Assembly: GCF_003340555.1 (NCBI RefSeq)
Contig: NZ_QPLJ01000002.1
Coordinates: 1-64,000 of the forward strand
Direction: 5' to 3'
Source: Jannaschia formosa
GTDB lineage: Bacteria > Pseudomonadota > Alphaproteobacteria > Rhodobacterales > Rhodobacteraceae
Length of the DNA: 64,000 nt
Part shown: in pieces, positions 7,650-15,912 of the stretch
Position numbering within the stretch: the first letter of the stretch is position 1
How the letters are laid out: every line of letters starts with the position of its first letter
Position numbers and translations under genes: made by a program
Notes under the pieces: generated by a model
What the model was told of the DNA's origin: nothing
Databases searched by the model: none
What the model saw: the letters and a program-made list of their open reading frames with translations, nothing else

Positions 7650-8564
7650 ATGGTGAACCTGCGCAACTTCGACCTCAACCTGCTGGTCATTTTCCGCGCA
7701 ATCATGAACCGTGGCTCGATTGCCGGCGCGGCGGACGAAGTAGGCTTGTCGCCATCGGCAGTCAGCCACGCGCTGGGGCGACTGCGTGTCATGCTCAACG
7801 ACGAGCTGTTCTTCCGCACCGCTGACGGTGTCCGGCCTACCGACCGGGCGCGCGATCTTAATGCCGATATCGAGCGCGGGCTGGGCTTCATCTCGACGGC
7901 GATTTCTCAGCAGCACCTGTTCGTTCCAGTCGAAGCCGAGCGGGTCTTCACCATCCAGGTAGCCGATTACGTCTCAGGGTTCCTGCTGCCCAAGCTGGCC
8001 CGCCGTCTTCAGGCCGAGGCGCCAGGCGTGTCCATCGACATCCTGCCCTTCTCGGTTTCCTCCGAGAGCGTATGGGATCGCGTTGACATGCAGGTGCGCC
8101 TGACGCCCGGCCGGCTCAAGCCCGAGATGGTCCGGAGCCAGAGATTGCTGGCCGACGATATCGTCGTGCTCATGCGCCCCGACCACCCACGCGCTGACGA
8201 ACCCATGACAGCCGAGCTCTACGCCGCACTACCGCACGTAAAGCTGTCGCAGTCGGCGACAGGGACCACGGTCATCGACGACGCGCTTGCAGCCCGCGGT
8301 TTGCGGCGCGATTTGCCAATGACGGTCGCTAGCTGGTTTGACATTCCGGACATCGTGGCGAATTCCGATCTCATCGCCATCGCACCACGACGGCTCTTGT
8401 CGCTGGACCCGCGTCTCAGCCGTTTAGTTTCAGCTCCGCTGCCACTTGAGGAGGTTGTTTTCTCCTTTGATCTTTGCTGGGACCTCAGGACGGAGCGGGA
8501 ACCAGGTCAGAAATGGCTGAGAAGCGTAATCTTGAATACCTTCTCGTCGGTTGGACGTTCCTAA
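7650..8564 (+). CDS. LysR-family transcriptional regulator
   Basis: A 304-residue LTTR. The N-terminal winged HTH (about 1-65) reads FDLNLLVIFRAIMNRGSI, then AADEVGLSPSAVSHALGRLR and DELFFRTADGVRPT. A periplasmic-binding-like effector domain follows (about 92-300). The spacing from dctM suggests it is the last gene of the transporter operon and may regulate it through the TGCA palindromes upstream of dctP. Effector unknown; likely the transported acid. Confidence 0.92.
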   Translation: MVNLRNFDLNLLVIFRAIMNRGSIAGAADEVGLSPSAVSHALGRLRVMLNDELFFRTADGVRPTDRARDLNADIERGLGFISTAISQQHLFVPVEAERVFTIQVADYVSGFLLPKLARRLQAEAPGVSIDILPFSVSSESVWDRVDMQVRLTPGRLKPEMVRSQRLLADDIVVLMRPDHPRADEPMTAELYAALPHVKLSQSATGTTVIDDALAARGLRRDLPMTVASWFDIPDIVANSDLIAIAPRRLLSLDPRLSRLVSAPLPLEEVVFSFDLCWDLRTEREPGQKWLRSVILNTFSSVGRS

Positions 8565-8872
8565 TATCACTGAAATTAGCATTGGCTTCGGTTGGCAGGC
8601 GGCCGCGCAGGCCGCCATGGCGCTGCGGAAGCTGCTGGGTATAGTGGACTGCAGCATCGCCGTTCGGCTGCTCAGCGCGGGTCGCGCGCGTCGGCCAGAG
8701 TGCTGCAACCAGCTTCGCATCGCTATCTTCCTGCGCATTGCTGTCGTTGGCGGTCGGCGCAGCGAATGTCCGCCCCCGCCCTTCCTGCACCCTGACCTCC
8801 GTGGCGACACAGGTCTCAACACGCGAGCCGGATGTCGATCAGGCACCCGCCAAGTTACGGGCCCCTCCCGCG
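8565..8872. other. No gene recognised
   Basis: A 308-base region between the converging LysR gene and the cell-wall hydrolase gene. Several short open frames cross it on both strands, but none shows a domain, good start site or length. I see no convincing transcription terminator. Confidence 0.4.
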
Positions 8873-9373
8873 TCACCTCACCATCCCCTCCGTAGGCGGA
8901 GGCGGGACCGGCTGGGTGACGAGCTCTGGTCGCCGCCGCTCGTAGAAGGCGTTGCCCCCGGCGACGAGCACGTAGTGCATGTTGTCGTACGGCGCGTCGT
9001 AGGTGGCCGCGTGGAAGAACTCGGCGTTGCCGATCAGAGGATGCCGCTGCCCGGCCAGGACCGACCGGGCCGCCTCTTGAACGAGCGGCATCGACCGGCT
9101 GTCCATGGGGCGGGTCATCACGCCCGGCGCGAACTGGTTAGGCTGAGAAACGACGCCGCAGACGGTGTTCGGGTAGTCGATTGAGGCGACCCGGTTCATG
9201 ACCACGCTGCCGACGGCGATCAGGCCGTCCCGGCTCGAGCGGATAGACTCGAAGTACATCGCCCGCTCCATGCACTCGGTCTCGCTCGGCCTCTGGAGTG
9301 AGCCGCACGCCGTTAGCAGGAACAGGGCGGCGAAGCCCTTTCCGAGCGACCGGCTCATGGTCGAGATGCTCAT
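8873..9373 (-). CDS. Cell wall hydrolase (SleB/Hydrolase_2-like) lipoprotein
   Basis: From the ATG at 9373 the protein is 166 residues, starting with a lipoprotein signal (AALFLLTAC, lipobox Cys about residue 21). The hydrolase_2 domain follows: ERAMYFESIRSSRDGLIAVG with the expected catalytic-type Glu, VVMNRV, TVCGVVSQPNQFAPG and the conserved end AEFFHAATYDAPYDNMHYV. Related enzymes are lytic transglycosylases of spore cortex or cell wall peptidoglycan; here it would act in the periplasm, anchored to a membrane. The frame is open upstream to 9460, but the signal peptide fixes the start at 9373 or 9358. Confidence 0.83.
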   Translation of the reverse strand: MSISTMSRSLGKGFAALFLLTACGSLQRPSETECMERAMYFESIRSSRDGLIAVGSVVMNRVASIDYPNTVCGVVSQPNQFAPGVMTRPMDSRSMPLVQEAARSVLAGQRHPLIGNAEFFHAATYDAPYDNMHYVLVAGGNAFYERRRPELVTQPVPPPPTEGMVR

Positions 9374-9868
9374 AGTGGATCCGCGGTACTGCTCGTCGAG
9401 TTCTCTGGCTCTTCGAAACGAGGCTACACAGATCACGGGCCCCGCCTCAATGCCGAACACCGGGCTAGCCCCTCAGGCTGCTCCCTTTCGAGCCTCATCC
9501 CTGCGGCGAATGTTCGATCCCAGTTCCATGCGCGCGACTGCCCCCGGCGTCGAAGTGTTCAGCATCATCGCTTGGAAAACCGTTCGCAGACCGGTACTTG
9601 CAAGCTGTTCACCAAAATGGCGCAGTCATGAGGTCCAGAGAATATCAGCTGTGAGAGACCGTTTTCAAGCGTCCTGGCACCAGGGCCGGTGCTCAGCCGC
9701 TCCCGCATAACCCTCGAAAACAACGGAAAAATACGGCCGCAGCCGGATCGGGAGAACGCTTTCGCGAAGGCAGGTGGCGGAGGGGATGGGTCTGACGTCC
9801 AACCTTCTCCACCATCCAAGTCATTGTTTTCATGCACGTTCGACTTTCCGAGTCGACGATGAGCGAGC
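9374..9868. other. No gene recognised
   Basis: About 495 bases upstream of the hydrolase gene and downstream of the SpoIIAA-like gene. Open frames on both strands are short and lack family features; the leftward promoter of the hydrolase gene must lie here. Composition is mixed and lower in G+C around 9600-9660. No repeat or RNA gene was recognised. Confidence 0.35.
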
Positions 9869-10231
9869 TCAGCGCTGGCGTGCCCACTCCTTTGCCGCCT
9901 CCGCCTCGCCAGCATCGAACCACCGCATCTCTGCTCGGGTCACTGCGTTGGCGAGCGACGTGCCCCATTCCATCCACTTACTGTCGCCGACAACCGCGAT
10001 GCGGGAGAAGTCGTTGCGGTGCGCGGTGTCCATCTGCATGTCTTCGCGGAGCGCAGATAGACCCTCGTAGCCTTGGAAGCCGGTCAGGTCGACGACCATC
10101 CCCGGCTTGTCGGCCGACGCCAGTCTTTCGTGTAGCAGAGCGTGCATGCTCTCCATGTCGTCCTTGGTCAGCTTGCCTTCGCAGGCAATTCCGACGACGT
10201 CTTCATAATCTTTAAGCGTCTCCGTGAACAT
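9869..10231 (-). CDS. SpoIIAA-like (STAS-fold) protein
   Basis: A 120-residue protein from the ATG at 10231 (MFTETLKDYEDVVGIACEGKLT). It resembles the SpoIIAA-like family (PF11964), with a DDMESMHALLHE helix, a MVVDLTGFQGYEG strand-loop and a late DAGEAEAAKEWAR helix. Members have a STAS-like fold and bind small hydrophobic ligands or partner proteins; the role is unknown. It overlaps the 3' end of the cation exporter gene by 20 bases and ends the leftward metal operon. Confidence 0.78.
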   Translation of the reverse strand: MFTETLKDYEDVVGIACEGKLTKDDMESMHALLHERLASADKPGMVVDLTGFQGYEGLSALREDMQMDTAHRNDFSRIAVVGDSKWMEWGTSLANAVTRAEMRWFDAGEAEAAKEWARQR

Positions 10232-11168
10232 GATTTCCCTCCTTTCGCGCCGATTTTCCGTGACCGTAGAGGTCGGCGTTCTGGTGTGCGTTTTCTTCGT
10301 GTTCGAACTCAAGGCTGGAATGGGTGACGTCGAAGCGCTCGTTCAGCCGATCCTTGATATCGACCTTGATGGCCTCGATTCGCTTCCAGCCATCCGCGGT
10401 GACGACCACGTGGCAATCGAGTGCCGCCTCGTGCTCCTGCATCTGCCAAAGATGTACATGATGAACGTCGGCAACGCCGTCCACGCTCCGCATCGCCTCG
10501 ATGACGGCCGTACTGTCGATATCCGGCGGGCTTCCCAGCATCAGCGTCCGGACCGGCCCGCCGATCTCGGTGAGGGCGAGGTAGAGGATGTAGAGCGCGA
10601 TACCGATCGTGATCGCCGGGTCCACCCAGAGCAGGTCGTAGAGGATAATGAGCGTTCCGCCGACGATGACCGCGACCGAGGCCAGCGCGTCCGAGAGGTT
10701 GTGCAGGAACAGCGCGCGGATGTTCACGCTGCCCTTCTGCATCGAGTAGGTGAGAACCGCGGTCAGCGTGTCCACGACAAGGGCTACGCCGCCGAGGATC
10801 ACCACGGTCCAGCCCTGCACCTCCGTCGGCTCGATGAACCGCATCACGCCTTCGTAGATCAAATAGAATCCGACAAGGATCAGCGTCGTGTAGTTGATGA
10901 GCGCCGCGACAATCTCGATCCGGCCGTAGCCGAAGGTCATGCGCTCGTCCGCCGGGCGCCGCGCGATCTTGCGCGCAACGAAGGCGATGACGAGCGACGC
11001 CATGTCCGAGAAGTTGTGAAGCGCGTCGGCGATCAGGGCGAGGCTGCCCGAGAGGATCCCGCCGGCGATCTGCGCGACCGTCAGAAGACCGTTCGCCCAG
11101 ATCGCGATGGAGACGCGCCGGTCTCCCGACTTCGGGTCGATGTGGGCGTGACCATGATCATGCGGCAT
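10212..11168 (-). CDS. Cation diffusion facilitator (CzcD/ZitB-type metal exporter)
   Basis: A 318-residue CDF transporter. It has a His-rich start (MPHDHGHAHID), six membrane segments between about 18 and 205, and a cytoplasmic C-terminal domain ending in a His-rich tail (HGKSARKEGNHVHGDA). The two HxxxD transport-site motifs are visible in segments 2 and 5 (HNFSDMASLV; HNLSDALASV), the pattern of zinc/cadmium/cobalt exporters. It exports divalent metal from cytoplasm to periplasm in exchange for protons. It overlaps the upstream ZIP gene by 11 bases, so the two are coupled. A MerR-type promoter at 12792-12822 heads the operon. Confidence 0.92.
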   Translation of the reverse strand: MPHDHGHAHIDPKSGDRRVSIAIWANGLLTVAQIAGGILSGSLALIADALHNFSDMASLVIAFVARKIARRPADERMTFGYGRIEIVAALINYTTLILVGFYLIYEGVMRFIEPTEVQGWTVVILGGVALVVDTLTAVLTYSMQKGSVNIRALFLHNLSDALASVAVIVGGTLIILYDLLWVDPAITIGIALYILYLALTEIGGPVRTLMLGSPPDIDSTAVIEAMRSVDGVADVHHVHLWQMQEHEAALDCHVVVTADGWKRIEAIKVDIKDRLNERFDVTHSSLEFEHEENAHQNADLYGHGKSARKEGNHVHGDA

Positions 11169-11958
11169 GGTTGATTTCCTCTTGAGCCGAAAGGGCGGTC
11201 TCGTCGCTCTCTTCTGCGGTGTCCTCGCCGAACGCTGTTTCGAGACCGGCGGAGACGAGCGCGAAGAGTGCGAACCCCCCGACGAAGGCGAGGGTCGAGA
11301 TGCGGTTGTCGGACGCCGCTTCGTGCGCCTCCTCAAGCATGTCCTCGACGGCGGCGACCGTGAGGAGACCCGCGACGAAGCTCAGGGCGACATATTTTGC
11401 GGCGTCGGGCGCATCACGCAGCAGGAACCATGCGATCAGCGCCATGCCGAGGCAGTAGAGCGGAAACGAAAGCGAGACGAGGATGCGCCGTCTGCGAGCT
11501 ACCTCCTTCTGGCGCATATTCGCGATGACCGAGTAACCCTCGGGAAAATCGGCCAGGGTCTGACCGGCAGCGAGGACGATGGCGAGCGACGTGGCGACGG
11601 CGGAGCCGGACCCGATCATCAGGCCGTCACCCGAAAGATCGACAGCCACGGCGGCGTAGATCAACCACATCGAACTGCCGCCCGACGACGAGGACAGCCG
11701 CCCGATCAGCATCTCGGTTCCCACGTAGGCTGCGCCGCCGAGGGCAAAGGACAGGGCGATCCACCAGCCCGCGAGGTTGTCAAGCGCTTCCGGCATCAAC
11801 TCAATTGCGACGACACCGATAACGATGCCCGAGGCGGCGTGCAGGGCGAGGTTCAGCAATCGCGGCGTCGTTTGCACGAATTCCGCAACCATGCCTCCTG
11901 CGAAGTTGCCGAGCCCCGGCAGAAGCGCGAGGCCGATGATGAGCCATAATCCGTCCAT
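11158..11958 (-). CDS. ZIP-family metal permease
   Basis: A 266-residue membrane protein with about eight hydrophobic segments. One segment reads LHAASGIVIGVVAIELMPEAL, matching the His/Glu metal site of ZIP transmembrane helix 4. The second site, usually HN-x-P-E-G, reads DLSGDGLMIG here, a known divergent form. An internal RRRR loop lies between segments 5 and 6. ZIP proteins move divalent metals into the cytoplasm, but pairing with a CDF exporter under a metal-responsive promoter suggests an export or buffering role instead. That is inference. It lies 36 bases downstream of the transglutaminase-like gene. Confidence 0.85.
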   Translation of the reverse strand: MDGLWLIIGLALLPGLGNFAGGMVAEFVQTTPRLLNLALHAASGIVIGVVAIELMPEALDNLAGWWIALSFALGGAAYVGTEMLIGRLSSSSGGSSMWLIYAAVAVDLSGDGLMIGSGSAVATSLAIVLAAGQTLADFPEGYSVIANMRQKEVARRRRILVSLSFPLYCLGMALIAWFLLRDAPDAAKYVALSFVAGLLTVAAVEDMLEEAHEAASDNRISTLAFVGGFALFALVSAGLETAFGEDTAEESDETALSAQEEINHAA

Positions 11959-11994
11959 GTACGCTTTCTCCTCAGCAACAGTCGCGACGCTCCG

Positions 11995-12762
11995 TCATGG
12001 TTGAGGCAACCCCGAAGACGCCAACTCTGTTTCTTTGGGGACCGGAACCGGTAGGAGGCTCCCCTCGCGGATCGCGCGCACCCGCGCGTTCATCCAGTGC
12101 CTGACGATCCTGCGATAGATCGCGTCGCGGAGCGGACCAAAAGCCTGCCGGTGTTTTCCGTAGAACAGGTCCGGTGTGTCAAATGTTCCGAAGTCGCGGG
12201 TAATGCCTGTCTTCTGGATGTAGGTGTTTCCGCCGGTCCATTCGACCGGCGGCGCGCTCAGGCAGTCGGTTCCGGCGCCGTAGGCGCATAGGCTTTCGGT
12301 GTCGCCGAAAGCCTGCTGTAAGCTGCCGAGGAACGCGCTGTCGAGGATGAACCCCTTGAGCTCGATCCACCGACCTCCGGTCAAGACCTCGACCCAGGAG
12401 TGCACGATCTCCTCCGGCGCGATCGGGTAGACCGCTTCCGGCACGACGCCGCGCTGGAGCGCCTTGTGAATGGTGAAACCGTGCAGACGGCACGGCACAT
12501 CGAGCGCGCGGAGGAGCGCCATCAGGAGCGTCCCCTTCGTGTTGCACTGGCCGTAGCCATCCGCGAGCACGTGGGAGGCCGGAATGTCGTCGGCACGGTT
12601 GTACCCGAAAAGAATCTCGTTCCGGACGAAGTCGTATGCGGCGCCGATGCGCTCATGTTCCGTCAGCGCTCGCCATCCTCGCTCATCGATCAGACGGACG
12701 ATGCCTTCGGATCGGAAGTCGAGAAGCGGCGTAGGGTCAAGCAGACGGGTCTTGTCGATCAT
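11995..12762 (-). CDS. Transglutaminase-like cysteine protease-fold protein
   Basis: A 255-residue cytoplasmic protein with the transglutaminase-like core: DGYGQCNTKGTLLMALLRAL with the nucleophile at Cys73, and IVHSWVEV with His121. An Asp of the triad is expected soon after (LKGFILDSAF). Family members act as peptidases or amide-modifying enzymes; the substrate is unknown. It is the first gene after the MerR-type promoter at 12792-12822 and precedes the ZIP and CDF genes, an association worth noting because the family is not classically linked to metal export. Confidence 0.85.
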   Translation of the reverse strand: MIDKTRLLDPTPLLDFRSEGIVRLIDERGWRALTEHERIGAAYDFVRNEILFGYNRADDIPASHVLADGYGQCNTKGTLLMALLRALDVPCRLHGFTIHKALQRGVVPEAVYPIAPEEIVHSWVEVLTGGRWIELKGFILDSAFLGSLQQAFGDTESLCAYGAGTDCLSAPPVEWTGGNTYIQKTGITRDFGTFDTPDLFYGKHRQAFGPLRDAIYRRIVRHWMNARVRAIREGSLLPVPVPKETELASSGLPQP

Positions 12763-12791
12763 GATCGTATCCTTCGAATCGGGTCATGATC

Positions 12792-12822
12792 TGTGTAATT
12801 GCTACAGCGACTGTAGCTTCAA
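12792..12822 (-). promoter_or_regulatory. MerR-type promoter/operator for the transglutaminase-ZIP-CDF operon
   Basis: Read leftward: -35 TTGAAG (12822-12817), a 19-base spacer, and -10 TACACA (12797-12792). The spacer holds the perfect palindrome GCTACAG-CGA-CTGTAGC (12801-12817, shared with the last base of the -35). A 19-base spacer with a central palindrome is the hallmark of promoters that MerR-family activators untwist. It starts 30 bases before the ATG at 12762. Confidence 0.72.
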
Positions 12823-12830
12823 GCCATATC

Positions 12831-13157
12831 TCAAACGGCGCGCGGTGCGGCGAGAATGACGGCGGCACCAAGGAGGCAGAGGGCTCCACCGGCCAAGTCC
12901 CATCCATCCGGCCTTTGCCCCTCGGCGCTCCACATCCAGAGAATCGACGCCGCGATGTAGACCCCGCCATAGGCCGCGAAGGCGCGCCCCGCGAAGCCCG
13001 CTTCGACTTGGGCGAGCAGCCAGCCAAAGAGCGCGAGGCTGGCCATGCCCGGCAGAAGCCAAAGCGCGGACGCACCGCCCCGCCACCAGGCCCAGACGGC
13101 AAAGCAGCCGGCGATCTCGGCCAACGCGGCCAGCGGATAGATCAGCACCGCCGGCAT
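12831..13157 (-). CDS. YnfA/UPF0060 family membrane protein
   Basis: A 108-residue protein with four membrane helices of the UPF0060 (YnfA) family: [57 protein letters not shown] and a final [17 protein letters not shown]. It belongs to the small-multidrug-resistance-like drug/metabolite superfamily; substrate unknown. The start at 13157 lies one base after the merR stop, so it is coupled to the regulator. Three in-frame codons further upstream are less likely starts. Confidence 0.9.
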   Translation of the reverse strand: MPAVLIYPLAALAEIAGCFAVWAWWRGGASALWLLPGMASLALFGWLLAQVEAGFAGRAFAAYGGVYIAASILWMWSAEGQRPDGWDLAGGALCLLGAAVILAAPRAV

Positions 13158-13158
13158 T

Positions 13159-13584
13159 TCAGACGCCCTTGTCGTGGTTCGCAAGGCAGGCGGAATGATC
13201 GCGAAGGACTTCGAGCACCCGACAGTCAGAGACAGTATCGCGACTGCATTCCCGAAGCATGCGCTTGAGTTCCTTGCGCAAGGCTTCAAGCCGAGAGATC
13301 CGGACTTCGACCTCCTTCAACTGGCGGTGCGCGATGACGTCCACCTCGGCGCAGGAACGGTCCGGGTTGTCGGAGAGATCCAGCAACTCCCGGGTCGCTT
13401 CGAGCGTGAAGCCGAGCTGGCGCGCGTGCCGGATGAAGGCGAGACGGTCCAGATCAGTGTCACCATAGCGGCGCTGTCCACCCTCGGTCCGCCCGGGCTC
13501 CGGTAACAGCCCGATCTGCTCGTAGTAGCGGATGGTTTGCACCTTGGTGCCGGTGCGCTTGGCCAGCGTGCCGATGGCGAGCAT
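13159..13584 (-). CDS. MerR-family heavy-metal-responsive regulator (CadR/ZntR-like)
   Basis: A 141-residue MerR regulator. The winged HTH opens with [31 protein letters not shown] split over residues 2-32, and includes [15 protein letters not shown] dimerisation helix spans about 80-112. Metal-ligand candidates are Cys78 (DRSC), Cys113 and Cys121 (REC and [11 protein letters not shown]), plus a C-terminal His/Cys tail (DHSACLANH); this arrangement is typical of Cd/Pb/Zn sensors. A strong ribosome site (TTAGGAGGC) supports the ATG at 13584. It likely controls the divergent Sco operon and the leftward metal-export operon, whose promoters share its palindrome. Confidence 0.92.
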   Translation of the reverse strand: MLAIGTLAKRTGTKVQTIRYYEQIGLLPEPGRTEGGQRRYGDTDLDRLAFIRHARQLGFTLEATRELLDLSDNPDRSCAEVDVIAHRQLKEVEVRISRLEALRKELKRMLRECSRDTVSDCRVLEVLRDHSACLANHDKGV

Positions 13585-13601
13585 GGGATGCCTCCTAAGT
13601 G

Positions 13602-13616
13602 CTACAGTCTGTGTAG
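13602..13616 (-). promoter_or_regulatory. Palindrome upstream of merR, candidate autoregulatory site
   Basis: CTACA-GTCTG-TGTAG, a perfect 5-5-5 inverted repeat 18 bases upstream of the merR start. Its arms match those of the MerR-type promoters at 12792-12822 and 13684-13714. A -35/-10 pair with a 19-base spacer is not clear here, so repression instead of activation is possible. Confidence 0.5.
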
Positions 13617-13683
13617 ATTTTCCTTCGATGGCGGACAAGGCTTCACGAGGACGTCAGGACGGCTGCCCTGATTCAAAAAGTGC

Positions 13684-13714
13684 TTGAACCTCTACCCACT
13701 GTAGCTTGTAAGCG
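13684..13714 (+). promoter_or_regulatory. MerR-type promoter for the Sco/Dsb operon
   Basis: TTGAAC (13684-13689), a 19-base spacer and TAAGCG (13709-13714). The spacer contains CTAC-CCACT-GTAG (13692-13704). Spacing and palindrome match a MerR-activated promoter. It drives rightward transcription into the first Sco gene at 13752. Confidence 0.65.
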
Positions 13715-13751
13715 GCGATCAAGCAGGTGAATTGCGAGGCAATCCGGGCAG

Positions 13752-14357
13752 ATGACGGGACTTCAGAAGGGACTTTGGGCGGTGGTGGCCGTCGCCGCGC
13801 TCGGGGCGGTTGGGCTGGCGCTCTTTGGCGCACGCACACCGGAGGTGACGGAAAGCGCCGCGTCCTCGGTGGTGGCCGAGTTCGAGTTGACGGGCCATGA
13901 CGGCGTTGTCCGCACGGCCGAGGACTTCCGGGGTCAGTGGAGCCTCGTCTTCTTCGGCTTTACCAACTGCCCCGACATCTGCCCCACCACGCTGGCAGAG
14001 ATCGCGCAGGTCATGGACGACCTCGGTCCGCAGGCGGACGCGGTGCAGCCGCTCTTCATCTCGGTCGACAGCGAACGCGACCGGCCCGAGGCGCTGGCCG
14101 AGTACGTGCCCCAGTTCCATCCGTCGATCCTGGGGCTCGCCGGCACGCCGGAACAGATCGAGGCCGCCGCCGCGTCCTTCAAGATCTTCTACGAACGCGT
14201 CCCCGAGGAGGCCGCGCCTGACGGCTACACGATGGGCCATACGAGCCAGGTATTCCTGTTTGACCCCGAGGGCGCGTTCGTGCGGCTCTACGGCTACGGC
14301 ACGCCCGCCCCGGATATAACTGCGGACCTCAGCGCCCGGATCGACGCGCATGGATAG
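13752..14357 (+). CDS. SCO1/SenC family copper chaperone (first copy)
   Basis: A 201-residue membrane-anchored periplasmic protein (anchor about 7-27). The thioredoxin-like SCO domain has the copper-binding pair Cys73 and Cys77 (TNCPDICPTT) and the distal ligand His163 (TMGHTSQ). SCO proteins deliver copper to, or reduce, the CuA site of cytochrome oxidase. It is the first gene after the MerR-type promoter and its stop overlaps the DsbB start. Length and ligands are complete, so it should be functional. Confidence 0.95.
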   Translation: MTGLQKGLWAVVAVAALGAVGLALFGARTPEVTESAASSVVAEFELTGHDGVVRTAEDFRGQWSLVFFGFTNCPDICPTTLAEIAQVMDDLGPQADAVQPLFISVDSERDRPEALAEYVPQFHPSILGLAGTPEQIEAAAASFKIFYERVPEEAAPDGYTMGHTSQVFLFDPEGAFVRLYGYGTPAPDITADLSARIDAHG

Positions 14358-14772
14358 ACTGCGCGGCGAGACGGCGCTGTGGCTGGCGTGGCTTCTGGCA
14401 CTCGGGGCATCGCTCGCGGTGCTGTTCCTCGGCGAGGTGCTGGGCCAGATGCCTTGTTCGCTCTGCTGGTTCCAGCGCGCCTTCATGTTCCCGCTCGCCG
14501 TCCTGCTCGGGCTCGGGCTCTGGTGGCGCGACCTTGCCGTCGGTCGCTATGGCATCGTCCTGGCGTTGGCCGGAGGCGCAGTCGCCGTCTGGCACCTGGC
14601 GCTCTATGTCGGGCTGATCCCTGAACGCATCCAGCCCTGTGCAGCGACCGGGCCCTCCTGCACCGACGCCAACCAGCTGATCCTCGGCGTGCCGATCCCG
14701 GCCCTGGCCCTTCTGTCATTTTTTGCCATCGCGGCGCTTTGCGCCCTCTCGCGAAAGGGTACTCCCGCATGA
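14350..14772 (+). CDS. dsbB: Disulfide bond formation protein B (DsbB/BdbC family)
   Basis: A 140-residue inner-membrane protein with four helices. The first redox pair Cys36-Cys39 (PCSLCWFQR) faces the periplasm, with the quinone-region Arg right after it, and the second pair is Cys97 and Cys104 (PCAATGPSC). It reoxidises a DsbA-type thiol oxidase and passes electrons to quinones. It overlaps the Sco gene by 8 bases and the DsbA-like gene by ATGA, so partner and oxidase are made together. Confidence 0.93.
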   Translation: MDRLRGETALWLAWLLALGASLAVLFLGEVLGQMPCSLCWFQRAFMFPLAVLLGLGLWWRDLAVGRYGIVLALAGGAVAVWHLALYVGLIPERIQPCAATGPSCTDANQLILGVPIPALALLSFFAIAALCALSRKGTPA

Positions 14773-15422
14773 CCCGCAGACCGCTCATCCTCTCGATCCT
14801 CGCGCTCGCGCTCGTCCTCTTCGCGGGTGGTGCGTGGGTCGTCTCACGCCCGGACGCGCAGGTCGCGACCGTTCCGCTGGAAGTGGCCGAGGCGCTGGTG
14901 CGCCCGTGGTCGCCGGTTCTGGGGCCCGAGGAGGCACCAGTCACCATCGTCGAGTTCTTCGACCCGGCCTGCGAGGCCTGCCGCGCCTTCCACCCGATCG
15001 TGAAGGACATCATGGCCGAACACGGCGACGCCGTGCGCGTCGTGGTTCGTTACACGCCGTTCCACGGCGAGGTGTCCGAGGTCGCCATTCGCGTTCTGGA
15101 AGCCGCCCGGATGCAGGGCGTGTTCGAGCCGGTGATGGACGCGCTGATGCGCGAGCAGCCTCGCTGGGCCTCCCATGGCGGATTGCGACCCGACCTGATC
15201 ATCGAGATCGCCGGTGAGGTCGGGCTGGACGTCGCGGCGGCGGAAGCGCAGATCCGCTCGCCCGATGTCGTCGCGGTTCTGAACCAGGACCGAGCCGACG
15301 TGGAGGAGGTAGGCGTTCGCTACACGCCCACCTTCTTCGTGAATAATCGTCCGCTCGACCCCTTCGGCGAAGCAGAACTCCGCGCGCTCGTTGCGGACGA
15401 GGTTCGCCGTGCGGGGTCCTGA
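14769..15422 (+). CDS. DsbA-like thioredoxin-fold thiol oxidoreductase
   Basis: A 217-residue exported protein with an N-terminal signal or anchor (about 5-25). Its thioredoxin_4/DsbA domain has the active-site pair Cys68-Cys71 (FFDPACEACRAFHP). A cis-Pro loop is visible as VRYTPTFFVNN. It is the likely redox partner of the DsbB encoded immediately upstream and may keep Sco or PCuAC thiols in the right state. The ATG at 14769 overlaps the dsbB stop; an in-frame ATG at 14739 is less likely. Confidence 0.9.
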   Translation: MTRRPLILSILALALVLFAGGAWVVSRPDAQVATVPLEVAEALVRPWSPVLGPEEAPVTIVEFFDPACEACRAFHPIVKDIMAEHGDAVRVVVRYTPFHGEVSEVAIRVLEAARMQGVFEPVMDALMREQPRWASHGGLRPDLIIEIAGEVGLDVAAAEAQIRSPDVVAVLNQDRADVEEVGVRYTPTFFVNNRPLDPFGEAELRALVADEVRRAGS

Positions 15423-15453
15423 CCGGATGCAGCACAGATTCTGGAGACGACAC

Positions 15454-15912
15454 ATGAGACCCTTTGCGACCGCCGTACTGGCCCTTGCCCTTCTGGCCGC
15501 CGCGCCGCCTCTACTTGCCGGCGGGGACGACGTGGTGATCGAGGACGCCTGGTCGCGCGCCTCGATCGGCACGAGCCGGCCCGGCGTCGCCTACATGACG
15601 CTTCGCAATGAGGGAACGGAGCCGGCCGTGGTGACGGGGCTTCGCACCGACCTAGCGGTGATGCCGATGATCCATGCCACAACCACCGATGCGCAGGGCG
15701 TCACCCGCATGGCGCACATGGAGGAGGTGGAGATCGCCGCTGGCGAGACGGTCGCGCTCGAGCCCGGCAGCCTGCATGTGATGCTCATGGACCTGCAGCG
15801 TCCGATGGTCGAGGGCGAGAGCTATACTCTGTCGCTGGTCTTCGCCGATGGCGCGGAAGCCTCGGTCGAGGTGCCAATCCTCGGCATGGCGGCGCGGGGT
15901 CCGGCGGAATGA
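15454..15912 (+). CDS. PCuAC-type periplasmic copper chaperone
   Basis: A 152-residue secreted protein (signal about 1-23, ALLAAAPPLLAGG). The PCuAC copper-binding set is visible: His74 (MPMIHA), Met86, then His108 and Met110 (GSLHVML), matching the family spacing H-x(about 11)-M-x(about 21)-H-x-M. It carries Cu(I) to cytochrome oxidase, working with Sco. GGAGA 10 bases upstream supports the ATG at 15454 over one at 15427. It overlaps the second Sco gene by ATGA. Confidence 0.93.
   Translation: MRPFATAVLALALLAAAPPLLAGGDDVVIEDAWSRASIGTSRPGVAYMTLRNEGTEPAVVTGLRTDLAVMPMIHATTTDAQGVTRMAHMEEVEIAAGETVALEPGSLHVMLMDLQRPMVEGESYTLSLVFADGAEASVEVPILGMAARGPAE

Noticed and set aside
6260-7891. A 543-codon minus-strand open frame across dctM
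   Set aside because: His/Arg/Asp-rich antisense translation without family features; dctM on the plus strand is certain.
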